From contig NZ_QFWW01000009.1 in the NCBI RefSeq assembly GCF_003265345.1, forward strand, positions 1,133 through 61,664: a stretch of DNA of 60,532 bases, written 5' to 3'. The DNA comes from Lentzea terrae (lineage in GTDB: Bacteria > Actinomycetota > Actinomycetes > Mycobacteriales > Pseudonocardiaceae). Shown here piece by piece: positions 29,302-37,062 of this stretch. Every line of letters begins with the position of its first letter. The first letter of the stretch is position 1. The notes below the pieces were generated by a model, which was given only the letters and a program-made list of their open reading frames with translations, was not told the DNA's origin and did no database searches. The position numbers and the translations under genes are program-made.

Positions 29302-30732
29302 TTGGGTGCCGGCACGTACGGAGACGCCGCCTACCGCTTCCTCGTCCCTGATGCGCCGCACCACAAGCGCACCGACCGGGACCTGTTCCCCGCCCTCGAC
29401 TCCACCCGTGCCGCGACGCTGAACGTGTTCCGCGCGCGGCCGGGTGTGCAGCGGCCGAGCCTGATCTCGTCGTGGTCGGGGTCGATCGACCACCTGCTGC
29501 TCTCCTTTCCCTCCTACGGGGTGCACAGCGCCGAGCTGACGGCGGGATACCGCTCGGTGATCGACGCGATGCGGCCGGGCACCCGGTTCGTCGTGGTGCA
29601 CCACGCGAGCGACCGGGAGACCGTCTCGGCGTGGTTCAGCGGGCATCCTGCGGAGAACGTTTCGTACGTGCCGATGCCCGACTACGTGGACTTCACCGAC
29701 TGGGCCGAGGACGGTTACCTGGCGCTCGTCGATCTTGACGACGCTGCCGGGAGTCTCACCTACCTGCTGGAGCCGTGGTCGTTCCCGCGCTCCGGCGACT
29801 CGCTGATCGCGGACAACGTCGAGGAGCACACCTCGGTGCGAGCGAGCCAGGCGCCGCTGGTGTTCCAGGGCGGCAACTGCCTGATCGGCGACGACTTCTG
29901 GCTGCTCGGCACCGACTACTTCCTCGACACGCTCGAACTGATCCGCAGCGGCGAGCTCCCGGTCAGCGTGCCGGCGGGCCGCACGGAGGTCGAGTTCGTG
30001 CGCGAGCTGTTCAGCCGGCACGTCGACAGCGCGCGCGAGCTCCAGCTCGTCGGCACGAAACGCCCGCTGGGCCTCAAGAAGTACTACGCGACCGTGACGG
30101 ACGGCGAGTACTTCCTCGACCTGCCCGGCGGCGGCACCGGCGACCTCCAGCCGATCTTCCACATCGACATGTTCGTGACACTGGCCGGCCCCGGCGACGA
30201 CGGCCGGTTCCGCGTGCTGGTGGGCAGTCCGGACCTGGCCGACGCCACGCTCGGCACCACGTCGCCGTTCTCCCTGCAGAGCGCGTACGACGAGATCGCG
30301 GCCGAGTTCGCACAGCGCGGCTTCGCGGTCGAGCGCAATCCGCTCGTGCACCGGCCGGAGATCACCCAGGAGCTCTCGTTCGCCGCGCTGCGGGAGTTCG
30401 CCGGCACCGCGGACGGCGCGGAACTGCGCGAGGTGGTCGCGGCCTTCGCGGCGGCGGGCGCGGTGGACGACACCCCGATCCAGGTCCGGTCGTGGCACCA
30501 CATCACCTGGAACAACTGCTTGGTGGAGAACAGTTCCAGCGCTGGTCGCACGGTCTACCTGCCCACGTTCGGGCACGGCGACCAGGCCGATCTCGCCGTG
30601 ATCGACGACGAGATGGAACAGCTGTGGACCGGTCTCGGGTTCACCGTGGTCCGGCTCGCCGACTTCAACGCGTTCGCCAGCCGGCTCGGGGTCGTGCACT
30701 GCATCAAGAAGTACCTGGGCCGGGGCGCGTGA
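29302..30732 (+). CDS. Pentein (guanidino-group-modifying) superfamily hydrolase, agmatine-deiminase-like
   Basis: 476 aa from the TTG at 29302, chosen because GGAGG (29291-29295) lies 6 bp upstream and no ATG or GTG fits. Agmatine/peptidylarginine-deiminase-fold landmarks appear in order: FQGGNCLIGDDFWLLG; FHIDMFVTLAG, with the catalytic His-x-Asp; WNNCLVENSSSAGRTVYLPTFG; and the C-terminal LGVVHCIKKYL, with the probable nucleophile Cys. At 476 aa it is about 100 residues longer than agmatine deiminases, so the substrate may differ. The stop overlaps the glyoxalase-like gene (GTGA). No polyamine genes are adjacent. Confidence 0.82.
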   Translation: MGAGTYGDAAYRFLVPDAPHHKRTDRDLFPALDSTRAATLNVFRARPGVQRPSLISSWSGSIDHLLLSFPSYGVHSAELTAGYRSVIDAMRPGTRFVVVHHASDRETVSAWFSGHPAENVSYVPMPDYVDFTDWAEDGYLALVDLDDAAGSLTYLLEPWSFPRSGDSLIADNVEEHTSVRASQAPLVFQGGNCLIGDDFWLLGTDYFLDTLELIRSGELPVSVPAGRTEVEFVRELFSRHVDSARELQLVGTKRPLGLKKYYATVTDGEYFLDLPGGGTGDLQPIFHIDMFVTLAGPGDDGRFRVLVGSPDLADATLGTTSPFSLQSAYDEIAAEFAQRGFAVERNPLVHRPEITQELSFAALREFAGTADGAELREVVAAFAAAGAVDDTPIQVRSWHHITWNNCLVENSSSAGRTVYLPTFGHGDQADLAVIDDEMEQLWTGLGFTVVRLADFNAFASRLGVVHCIKKYLGRGA

Positions 30733-31328
30733 TCGACCACCTCGTCTACGCCGCACCGGAGCTGGACGCTGCGGTGGACGCCGTCGCGGAACGGTTCGGA
30801 GTTCGAGCTTCGGGTGGTGGCCAGCACGTCGGGCTGGGCACGCACAACAGGTTGCTGGCGCTCGGGCCGCGGACGTACCTGGAGATCATCGCTCCGGACC
30901 CGCGTCAGCCGGAACCGGAGCTGCCGCGACCGTTCGGAGTGGACGGTGTGACCGAGCCCGGCCTGGTCGGATGGGCGGTCTCGTGCGACGACATCGACCA
31001 GGCGCGGGAGGTCGCCGCTGCGCGTGGCTTCGATCCCGGTGAGGTGATCGAAGGCCGGCGGCGGACGGCTGGCGGCGACGTGCTGCGGTGGCGGCTCACC
31101 AGCAACGCACTCGTTGGCGGCGTGGTGCCGTTCCTGATCAGCTGGGGCGACACCCCGTCGCCGGCGCTGTCCGCACCGGCCGGCCTCGTCCTGGAGTCGC
31201 TGCACGTCGAGCACCCCGATCCGACGCTGATCACCGCGCGTCTGCGAGCCCTCGGAGCCGACGTCGGGGTGCGGCAGGCTGCGAAACCCGCGCTCGTGGC
31301 CCAGATCAACGGACAGCAGCTCAGATAA
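30729..31328 (+). CDS. Glyoxalase-like (VOC fold) domain protein
   Basis: 199 aa, GTG start overlapping the pentein gene by 4 bp. The sequence fits the Glyoxalase_3-like family: IDHLVYAAPELDAAVDAVAERFGVRASGGGQHVGLGTHNRLLALG, YLEIIAPDP, and a second half with WGDTPSPA and VESLHVEHPDP-like blocks. The His near the start and the Glu in YLEI are potential metal ligands. The function is unknown. The coupling to a guanidino-modifying enzyme suggests a shared small-molecule pathway. Confidence 0.8.
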   Translation: MIDHLVYAAPELDAAVDAVAERFGVRASGGGQHVGLGTHNRLLALGPRTYLEIIAPDPRQPEPELPRPFGVDGVTEPGLVGWAVSCDDIDQAREVAAARGFDPGEVIEGRRRTAGGDVLRWRLTSNALVGGVVPFLISWGDTPSPALSAPAGLVLESLHVEHPDPTLITARLRALGADVGVRQAAKPALVAQINGQQLR

Positions 31329-31346
31329 GTAACACTTGACTACTTA
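31326..31346. promoter_or_regulatory. TetR-type operator overlapping promoter
   Basis: TAAGTA (31326-31331) and TACTTA (31341-31346) form an inverted repeat with a 9-bp spacer. It starts on the TAA stop of the glyoxalase-like gene and contains TTGACT (31336-31341), the likely -35 of the TetR gene. Autoregulation is expected. A CACGAT -10 candidate (31359-31364) would place the transcript start at or next to the ATG at 31373. Confidence 0.55.
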
Positions 31347-31372
31347 GTAACAGCTGTGCACGATCTGTCGTC

Positions 31373-31951
31373 ATGGATCTGCACGAGGCCGAGCCTGCGC
31401 GTGATCCACGGGTGCGCCGCACCCGTGCGGCCGTGCTGCAGGCCGTCTTCGACCTGGTCACCGGACGCGGCACCACGGCGGTCACGGTCTCCGAGATCGC
31501 CGAGGCCGCGGACGTCAGCCGCCGGGTCGTGTACCAGCACTTCGGCGACCTCGACACGGTGCTGCTGGAGGCCGGTCTCGACCTCGCGCGGCGTGAGCTG
31601 CTGCCCCGCCTGGCGGATCTTCGCGAACCTGTGGACGGTCGGGCGGAGACGCTCGTCCTGGCCCGGCACTTCGCGGACAACCAGGTGTTCTACCGCGCCC
31701 TGCTGACCGGATCCTGCGCGTACGCCCTGGACCGCGGACTGATCAGCCTGATGCTGCCGGCCAACCGCCAGGGCGTCGCGCACAAGTACGGCGACCGGCT
31801 CTCCCCTCAAGCCATCGACGACCTCGCTGCTTTCATCACCGGCGGCGCGGGCTCGTTCGTCACGGCCTGGGTGATCGACGGCGCGCCCGACCCGGAGGCG
31901 TTCACCGACCGACTGCTCGGCGTCATCTCACTCATGATGGAGCTCAAGTGA
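31373..31951 (+). CDS. TetR-family transcriptional regulator
   Basis: 192 aa. N-terminal helix-turn-helix (about 18-64: RRTRAAVLQAVFDLVTGRG...VSEIAEAADVSRRVVYQHFGDLDTVLLEA). The variable C-terminal ligand-binding helices are uncharacterised. The stop overlaps the start of the downstream hydrolase (GTGA, 31948-31951), so the pair is one operon, probably repressed by TetR at the dyad 31326-31346. The start lacks a clear ribosome-binding site, fitting a leaderless or nearly leaderless mRNA. Confidence 0.92.
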   Translation: MDLHEAEPARDPRVRRTRAAVLQAVFDLVTGRGTTAVTVSEIAEAADVSRRVVYQHFGDLDTVLLEAGLDLARRELLPRLADLREPVDGRAETLVLARHFADNQVFYRALLTGSCAYALDRGLISLMLPANRQGVAHKYGDRLSPQAIDDLAAFITGGAGSFVTAWVIDGAPDPEAFTDRLLGVISLMMELK

Positions 31952-33534
31952 TCAGCCACATCGTCCAGCGCATGATGAAGCTCTCTCCGCCGCCGACCAG
32001 GAACGTGGTGGTGCAGCGAAACATCCGCGTGCCGATGCGCGACGGCGTCGAACTGCTGGCGGACCGGTGGATGCCGCGTTCCGGTGGCGACGGGCTGCCG
32101 ACCGCGTTGATCCGCTCCCCCTACGGCAGGGGCATGTTCGGCCAGATGTTCGCGCGGCCGCTGGCCGAGCGCGGCTACCAGGTGCTGATCCAGAGCGTGC
32201 GCGGCGGCTTCGGCTCCGGCGGCACGTTCGACCCGATGCGGCAGGAGCGCGAGGACGGGCTCGCGACCCTCGACTGGCTGGTCGCGCAGCCGTGGAGCGA
32301 CGCGATCGTCCTGTACGGGCTGAGCTACCTGGGGCACGTGCAGTGGACGGTCGCCGACCAGCTGCCGCCGCAGGTCAAGGCGATGATCCCGATCGTCACC
32401 GAGTCGGCGCTGACGCTCGAGTTCCTCCGTCCGGACGGCATGTCGCTGGAAACGCCGTTCGGGTGGGGTGTGCTGGTCGGCACCCAGGAACGACCGCTGG
32501 CGATGCTGCGCAAACCGTTCCAGGACAAGAAGACCGCGCAGGCGCTGCAGACGCTTCCGTTGCGCGAGGCCGACATCGCCGCGTTCGGCGAGCGCTCCGC
32601 CTACATCCAGGACATCCTGGACCACGACGCTGGCTCCGCGCGGTGGGAGGGGTTCGATCACAGCCACCGGGTCGCCGAGGTCTCCGTGCCGGTCAGCTCG
32701 ATCGGTGGCTGGTACGACATCTTCCTGCCCGGTCAGCTGCGCGACTTCCAGGTGCTGCAGCGCAACGGGCGTCCCGCGCGGTTGACCGTCGGCCCGTGGA
32801 CGCACACGGAGTTCGACTCCACGCCGATCGACGAGGCCGTCACGTTCGGGCTCGCGCACGCCGGCGGTGTGCAGCCTCCCGACCGCGCGCCGGTCCGGCT
32901 GTACGTGATGGGTGAGGAGGCTTGGCGCGACTTCTCGTCGTGGCCGCCTGCCGGGTACACCCCGCAGCGCTTCCACCTGGGTTCCGGTGGGCTGCTGGGC
33001 TCTGCGCCCGGTGAGTCCTCAATGGATTCCTACCGCTACGACCCGGCCGATCCGACGCCGGCGGAGGGTGGGGTGCGCCTGTCCGGGACCGCGGGCCGCG
33101 TCGACAACACCGCGTTGGAGGCTCGTCCGGACGTGCTCACCTACACCACGCCGGTGCTGGACTCCGACGTCGAGGTGATCGGTGAGGTGAGCGCCGAGAT
33201 CTGGTTCTCGTCCAGCCTTGCGCACGCCGACGTGTTCGTGCGTCTCTGCGACGTCGACGCCGAGGGGCGGTCGTGGAACGTCTGCGACGGCCTGGTGAGC
33301 CTGACCGGGGCCGAGCAACCGCAGTGCGCCACCGTCCGGTTGTGGCCGACGGCGTACCGGTTCCGGCGTGGGCACCGCATCCGCGTGCAGGTCTCCAGCG
33401 GCGCTTTCCCGCGCTACGCCCGCAATCCCGGCACCGGCGAGTCACGGGCCACCGCCGTCACGATGCTCGCGGCCGACCAGACAGTCCACTTCGGACCAGA
33501 CCGGCCGTCCGCGATCATCCTGCCCGTGCGCTGA
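31948..33534 (+). CDS. CocE/NonD-family (X-Pro dipeptidyl-peptidase S15-like) hydrolase
   Basis: 528 aa, GTG start. Alpha/beta-hydrolase core with the nucleophile Ser in YGLSYLGH, Asp in IGGWYDIF and His in VGPWTHTEF, followed by the C-terminal beta-sandwich (about 320-528, CocE/NonD C-terminal domain). SVRGGFGSGG is the typical oxyanion-region motif. Family members hydrolyse esters or acyl-amino acids, including cocaine esterase and cephalosporin acylases. No signal peptide is seen, so it is probably cytoplasmic. Co-transcription with TetR suggests induction by its own substrate, possibly in detoxification. It converges on the cold-shock gene with a 3-bp gap. Confidence 0.9.
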   Translation: MISHIVQRMMKLSPPPTRNVVVQRNIRVPMRDGVELLADRWMPRSGGDGLPTALIRSPYGRGMFGQMFARPLAERGYQVLIQSVRGGFGSGGTFDPMRQEREDGLATLDWLVAQPWSDAIVLYGLSYLGHVQWTVADQLPPQVKAMIPIVTESALTLEFLRPDGMSLETPFGWGVLVGTQERPLAMLRKPFQDKKTAQALQTLPLREADIAAFGERSAYIQDILDHDAGSARWEGFDHSHRVAEVSVPVSSIGGWYDIFLPGQLRDFQVLQRNGRPARLTVGPWTHTEFDSTPIDEAVTFGLAHAGGVQPPDRAPVRLYVMGEEAWRDFSSWPPAGYTPQRFHLGSGGLLGSAPGESSMDSYRYDPADPTPAEGGVRLSGTAGRVDNTALEARPDVLTYTTPVLDSDVEVIGEVSAEIWFSSSLAHADVFVRLCDVDAEGRSWNVCDGLVSLTGAEQPQCATVRLWPTAYRFRRGHRIRVQVSSGAFPRYARNPGTGESRATAVTMLAADQTVHFGPDRPSAIILPVR

Positions 33535-33537
33535 ACG

Positions 33538-33741
33538 TCAGAGGACGCGAACGGAAACCGCCTGCGGCCCCTTGCGGCCCTCACCGATCTCGAACTCGAC
33601 GGGCTGGTCGTCCGGGATGCCCTGGAAGTTGTATCCGTCGATCTCGGACTGGTGCACGAAGAGGTCGGCGCCACCGCCTTCCGGCGCGATGAAACCGAAC
33701 CCCTTGCTACCGCTGAACCACTTGATGGTGCCCCGAGTCAT
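33538..33741 (-). CDS. cspA: Cold-shock domain protein (CspA family)
   Basis: 67 aa. Complete cold-shock domain with RNP1 (KGFGFI) and RNP2 (DLFVHQSEI) nucleic-acid-binding motifs: MTRGTIKWFSGSKGFGFIAP. It is a single-stranded RNA/DNA chaperone in the cytoplasm. Its ATG overlaps the stop of a small upstream ORF (33738-33741), so its translation may be coupled to that ORF rather than relying on the long leader seen for many csp genes. Confidence 0.96.
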   Translation of the reverse strand: MTRGTIKWFSGSKGFGFIAPEGGGADLFVHQSEIDGYNFQGIPDDQPVEFEIGEGRKGPQAVSVRVL

Positions 33742-33944
33742 TCGCGCGCTCCCTGCATCGGCCGGCCGGAAAGACCGAGCATCGAAAGTAGTTCTCGGCA
33801 GTCGCCCACGTCGTGGGCGTGTTCAGCCACTCTGCGGGCTGCCGCGTGCTGTTGAACGGCTTCTGCCTGCTCGGCGGCGACTCTCGCCTCGGCGAAGTCG
33901 GTCGCCGCGCGGCGGTTGCGGACCCGCGGTTCGATCGACGTCAT
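33738..33944 (-). CDS. Small hypothetical protein coupled to cspA
   Basis: 68 aa, highly charged and Ala/Glu/Arg-rich, probably helical (AATDFAEARVAAEQAEAVQQ then HDVGDCRELLSMLGLSG). No known domain is recognised. ATGA overlap with cspA, normal coding composition and a plausible ATG support a real gene. The main alternative is a translated leader controlling cspA. Confidence 0.55.
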   Translation of the reverse strand: MTSIEPRVRNRRAATDFAEARVAAEQAEAVQQHAAARRVAEHAHDVGDCRELLSMLGLSGRPMQGARE

Positions 33945-34180
33945 CCGGGCATCAGCCCCACGGAGGAACGTCGAGACTCAGCGGCTGGGAAGAACTCGGG
34001 TGAAACGAGGTAGAGCTGATGATCCGGCAGCAAGCCGGTGCTCCTGTCTTCGGCCGGATTACCACCGCGCCGAACTGGATCGGGGGACCGCGACGGCAGG
34101 CTGCCGACAACTGGCGAACCCCGACCGGCCCGACTGTACAGCAGAGGTGTGCGCTGCGCGGTTCGCAGTACTGTCGGTGC

Positions 34181-34411
34181 ATGTCAGAAGAGCAGGCCGG
34201 CCCGGCGATCGGCCCCACCCTGTCCGAGTGGCGCAAGGCCCGCGAGGAAACGGAACAGCACCTCGCGACCGGCGCCACACCGCCCGTGAGCGCCGAGTGG
34301 GTGCAACGGCTCGCGGATCTGCTGGCCACCGAACGGTCCTGGCAGGATCAGTACACCGAGCTGATCGCGCTGGGCAGCAGCGGCGGCCACTTCCCGTCGT
34401 CCAACCGGTGA
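34181..34411 (+). CDS. Small hypothetical protein
   Basis: 76 aa from the ATG at 34181; the same frame opens further upstream, but that part has no protein-like composition. The sequence is acidic and helical, with Trp-spaced blocks (LSEWRKAREETEQHLATG, VQRLADLLATERSWQDQYTELI). TACTGT at 34169-34174 ends 6 bases before the ATG, which would fit a leaderless transcript. It converges on the kinase gene with a 4-bp gap. Function unknown. The 236-bp region 33945-34180 upstream has no other feature I can support. Confidence 0.5.
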   Translation: MSEEQAGPAIGPTLSEWRKAREETEQHLATGATPPVSAEWVQRLADLLATERSWQDQYTELIALGSSGGHFPSSNR

Positions 34412-34415
34412 CGGT

Positions 34416-35492
34416 TCAGGGCTTGTCCTTGCCCTTGCCCTTGCCGGATTTCCCCTTGCCGCTGTTGTCCTTCTGGTCCGGCTGAGCAGGTGGTTGCCGC
34501 ACGGTGGTGGTCTCGGCCACGGGCTGCTCGGCGACCGGGGCAGGCTGAACAGTGCTCGGCTCCGTGACCGGCGGCGCCGACTCCATCGGGGCGGCCCGGT
34601 TCTGCACGACCAGCCCGGTGCCGGCAGCGGCGAGCAGCACCGCGAAGGAGGCGGCCACCAGGACGCCGCGCGAGCGTCCAGGAAGTGGCATGACGCGGGT
34701 CGGCGGATTGGCGGCCCGCAGAGCGGCGGCGCACTTGCGCGCGGACGGCCGCCGAGCCGGGGTCAGGGACGTCATGAGCGACAACAACCGCACGAGGTCG
34801 AACGGCAGGTCGTCCGGGATCACCGGCGGACGGTGCAGCCGGGCGACGGCCGCCTCGATCTCCGCGCCCTCGTACTCGCGGTGCCCGGTCAGGCACTCCA
34901 GCAGCACCAGTCCCAGCGCGTACACGTCGACCGCCGGGGTGATCTCCTCGCCGCGCACCTGTTCCGGTGCCAGGTAGGCCGCCGTGCCGACGACCTGGTC
35001 GGCGCGCGTCAGCCGGGCGCCGTCGGCCAGGCGGGCGAGACCGAAGTCGGCGAGGCGCGGCACGTCATCGTCGTCGAGCAGGATGTTGGAGGGCTTGACA
35101 TCGCGGTGGATGAACCGGTGCGCGTGCACGTGTGCCAGGGCGTCGGCCAGTGCCGCCCCCAGCCGGCGCACCTCGTTGACACCCATCGGCCCGTTCGTGA
35201 TCCGGTCGCGCAATGTGCGGCCCTCGACCAATTCCAGCACCATGAACGGAGTTTCGCCGGTCGTGTCCGCGTCGTAGACGGTCACCAGTCCCGGATGTGA
35301 CAGCGTCGCGAGGGTGCGGATCTCGTTGTCGAACCGCCGTGCGTCCGCCGCGTCCCTGCCGTACCGGAAGAGCTTGACCGCGACGTCCCGCGCCAGCACG
35401 ACGTCCCTGGCCCGGCGGACCTCCGCCACGCCGCCCGTCCCCAGCAGTTCGCCCAACCGGTAGCGGTCGGCGAGAAGACGTGTGTCCGGCAT
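34416..35492 (-). CDS. Membrane-anchored Ser/Thr protein kinase (PknB type)
   Basis: 358 aa. Hanks-type kinase domain at about 10-265: glycine loop LGTGGVAEV, Lys in VAVKLF, catalytic HRDVKPSNILL, DFGLA, and APEQVRGEE activation-segment end. One transmembrane helix (about 282-303, GVLVAASFAVLLAAAGTGLVV) leads to a short Pro/Thr-rich extracellular tail ending in a striking Gly-Lys repeat (GKGKSGKGKGKDKP). There are no PASTA domains, so the tail may sense or bind anionic wall polymers electrostatically; that is inference. It stands alone. Confidence 0.95.
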   Translation of the reverse strand: MPDTRLLADRYRLGELLGTGGVAEVRRARDVVLARDVAVKLFRYGRDAADARRFDNEIRTLATLSHPGLVTVYDADTTGETPFMVLELVEGRTLRDRITNGPMGVNEVRRLGAALADALAHVHAHRFIHRDVKPSNILLDDDDVPRLADFGLARLADGARLTRADQVVGTAAYLAPEQVRGEEITPAVDVYALGLVLLECLTGHREYEGAEIEAAVARLHRPPVIPDDLPFDLVRLLSLMTSLTPARRPSARKCAAALRAANPPTRVMPLPGRSRGVLVAASFAVLLAAAGTGLVVQNRAAPMESAPPVTEPSTVQPAPVAEQPVAETTTVRQPPAQPDQKDNSGKGKSGKGKGKDKP

Positions 35493-35528
35493 GGTCCAGG
35501 GTTCCCGCCGGACAGACGCCTCAACCCC

Positions 35529-36116
35529 TCAGTCCGCGACGGCGAACGCCGCTGCCAGCGGCGGAAGGGCGGCACGGGCGTCCGTGCCCGTGAACCACAG
35601 TCCGACCACCAAGACGGACATCGCCTCCAGGTAGCGGGCGCGGTGGAGACCGCCCGCCCTGGCCGGTTCCGCCTTCAGGTCGCGGACGAGTTGCCCGACG
35701 CGACCGAGTGCGTCCGCGTCGTCACCACACAGCGGCACGACCAGCCGCTGCCCTTCGAACACGCGTTCCGGAGACGTCCACACCTCGGCGGCGCACAGGT
35801 TGAACGCCTTCACCACGTGCGCGTTCGGTGCGAGTCGCGCGATCCGTTCCGCGACCGCGTCCTCGCTGAGCACCATCGTGCCCTCGTCCGGCTCGAAGGC
35901 GTTCGTGCAGTCGATCAACGTCTTGTGGCCGAAGTCCGCCTGTGCCAGCACTTCCGTCAACGCGGACACGGGCACCGCCAGCAGTACGACGTCCCCGAAC
36001 GCCGCGGTTTCGCGGATCTCGCCGCGCTTGCCGCACCGGACCTCGTGGCCCGCGGCGGTCCAGCCGTTGCCCAGTGCTCGTGCCATCTGCCCGGCACCGA
36101 TGATTCCAATTCGCAT
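35529..36116 (-). CDS. NADP/F420-type oxidoreductase (NAD-binding domain protein)
   Basis: 195 aa from the ATG at 36116. Rossmann motif MRIGIIGAGQMARALGNGW at the very N-terminus, then DVVLLAVPVSAL and LIDCTNAFEPDEG, as in the F420_oxidored/YrpG-like family of short NADPH-dependent reductases. It is cytoplasmic with unknown substrate. It is divergently transcribed from an HxlR regulator 66 bp away, a frequent pairing in which HxlR controls the reductase in response to electrophile or redox stress. Confidence 0.88.
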   Translation of the reverse strand: MRIGIIGAGQMARALGNGWTAAGHEVRCGKRGEIRETAAFGDVVLLAVPVSALTEVLAQADFGHKTLIDCTNAFEPDEGTMVLSEDAVAERIARLAPNAHVVKAFNLCAAEVWTSPERVFEGQRLVVPLCGDDADALGRVGQLVRDLKAEPARAGGLHRARYLEAMSVLVVGLWFTGTDARAALPPLAAAFAVAD

Positions 36117-36182
36117 GCCGTCGACGGTAGGAAGTCCGAAAGGCACCCACAGGTGTGCAACGGCGCTGGCAAGCTGAAACCC

Positions 36183-36554
36183 GTGACACCCGAACGGATG
36201 GACCTGGGGCCGTACGGCGACTTCGAGGCAGACTGCCCGGCCAGGATCGCGGTCGACCTGTTCAGCAACTCCTGGCTGACGGTGATCGTCTACACGTTGC
36301 GCGACGGCCCGATGCGCCCCGGTGAGCTGCGCGCGACCATCGGGCACATCAGCCAGAAGATGCTCACGCAGACGTTGCGGCGCATGGAGAACATGGCACT
36401 CGTGGAACGCCGCCGGTACGCCGAGGCGCCGCCGCGCGTCGAGTACTCGTTGACGAAAGCCGGTCGGGACCTGCTGGTGCCGATCTTCGCGCTGGGCGTG
36501 TGGGCCGATGAACACGGCGACACCGTGCGCACCGCGATGTTCGGTGAAAGTTGA
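36183..36554 (+). CDS. HxlR-family winged-helix transcriptional regulator
   Basis: 123 aa from the GTG at 36183; an ATG five codons later (36198) is an equally possible start. HxlR signature: CPARIAVDLFSNSWLTVIVYTLRDGPMRPGELRATIGHISQKMLTQTLRRMENMALVERR, with the N-terminal redox-type Cys conserved in many MarR/DUF24 members. It probably regulates the divergent reductase and itself through the 66-bp intergenic region. Confidence 0.92.
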   Translation: MTPERMDLGPYGDFEADCPARIAVDLFSNSWLTVIVYTLRDGPMRPGELRATIGHISQKMLTQTLRRMENMALVERRRYAEAPPRVEYSLTKAGRDLLVPIFALGVWADEHGDTVRTAMFGES

Positions 36555-36647
36555 ATTCCATTTGGCCCCTCGCTCGGTTGATCACCCCGTGGCTAATGTT
36601 CGGCGTGCGGCCGCAACAACCGCCAACAACAACGAGGTGGACAAACC

Positions 36648-37061
36648 ATGCGTGCATTTTCGACGTTCGTGCTGACGGCAGCGGCAATAGTGGCCACCGC
36701 ATTGCCGGCCGCGGCCGCCCCGCAGGTCGACGCCGCGGTGGCCATCCAGTCGCAGGGCCGGCTGGAGGCGCGTGGAGCTGCTGTGACCTTGCCGATGCGG
36801 GTGATGTGCGAGAACGGCGCCAGCGGGTCGCTGTGGGTGCAGATCACCCAGAACGTGCGCGGTGAGCTCGCGATCGGCGACAAATACGTGCCGAGCGTTC
36901 CGTGCACCGGCCAATTCCACAAGATGGACGTGACCGTGGTGTCGCGCACGAAGGCGTTCCGGCAGGGCGTCGCATTCACGTCCGCTTCGCTGAACGTCTA
37001 TCTTCCGCCCGACAACTCGACCACGGTCGAAGAAGCGCGAGAAATCGTGCTCGTCCGGTAA
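36648..37061 (+). CDS. Small secreted hypothetical protein
   Basis: 137 aa. Sec signal peptide (1-23, ending LPAAAA). The mature part is about 113 residues with two Cys (VMCENG, SVPCTG), which could form one disulphide, and a beta-rich pattern resembling small immunoglobulin-like exported actinobacterial proteins of unknown function. The composition looks coding and the start is an ATG 93 bp after the HxlR stop. It converges on the rhamnose repressor gene with a 1-bp gap. Confidence 0.8.
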   Translation: MRAFSTFVLTAAAIVATALPAAAAPQVDAAVAIQSQGRLEARGAAVTLPMRVMCENGASGSLWVQITQNVRGELAIGDKYVPSVPCTGQFHKMDVTVVSRTKAFRQGVAFTSASLNVYLPPDNSTTVEEAREIVLVR

Positions 37062-37062
37062 T

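Noticed and set aside
34019..34180. Longer N-terminus for the small protein ending at 34411
   Set aside because: The extra 54 codons show no protein-like pattern and cover the likely promoter; the ATG at 34181 fits better.
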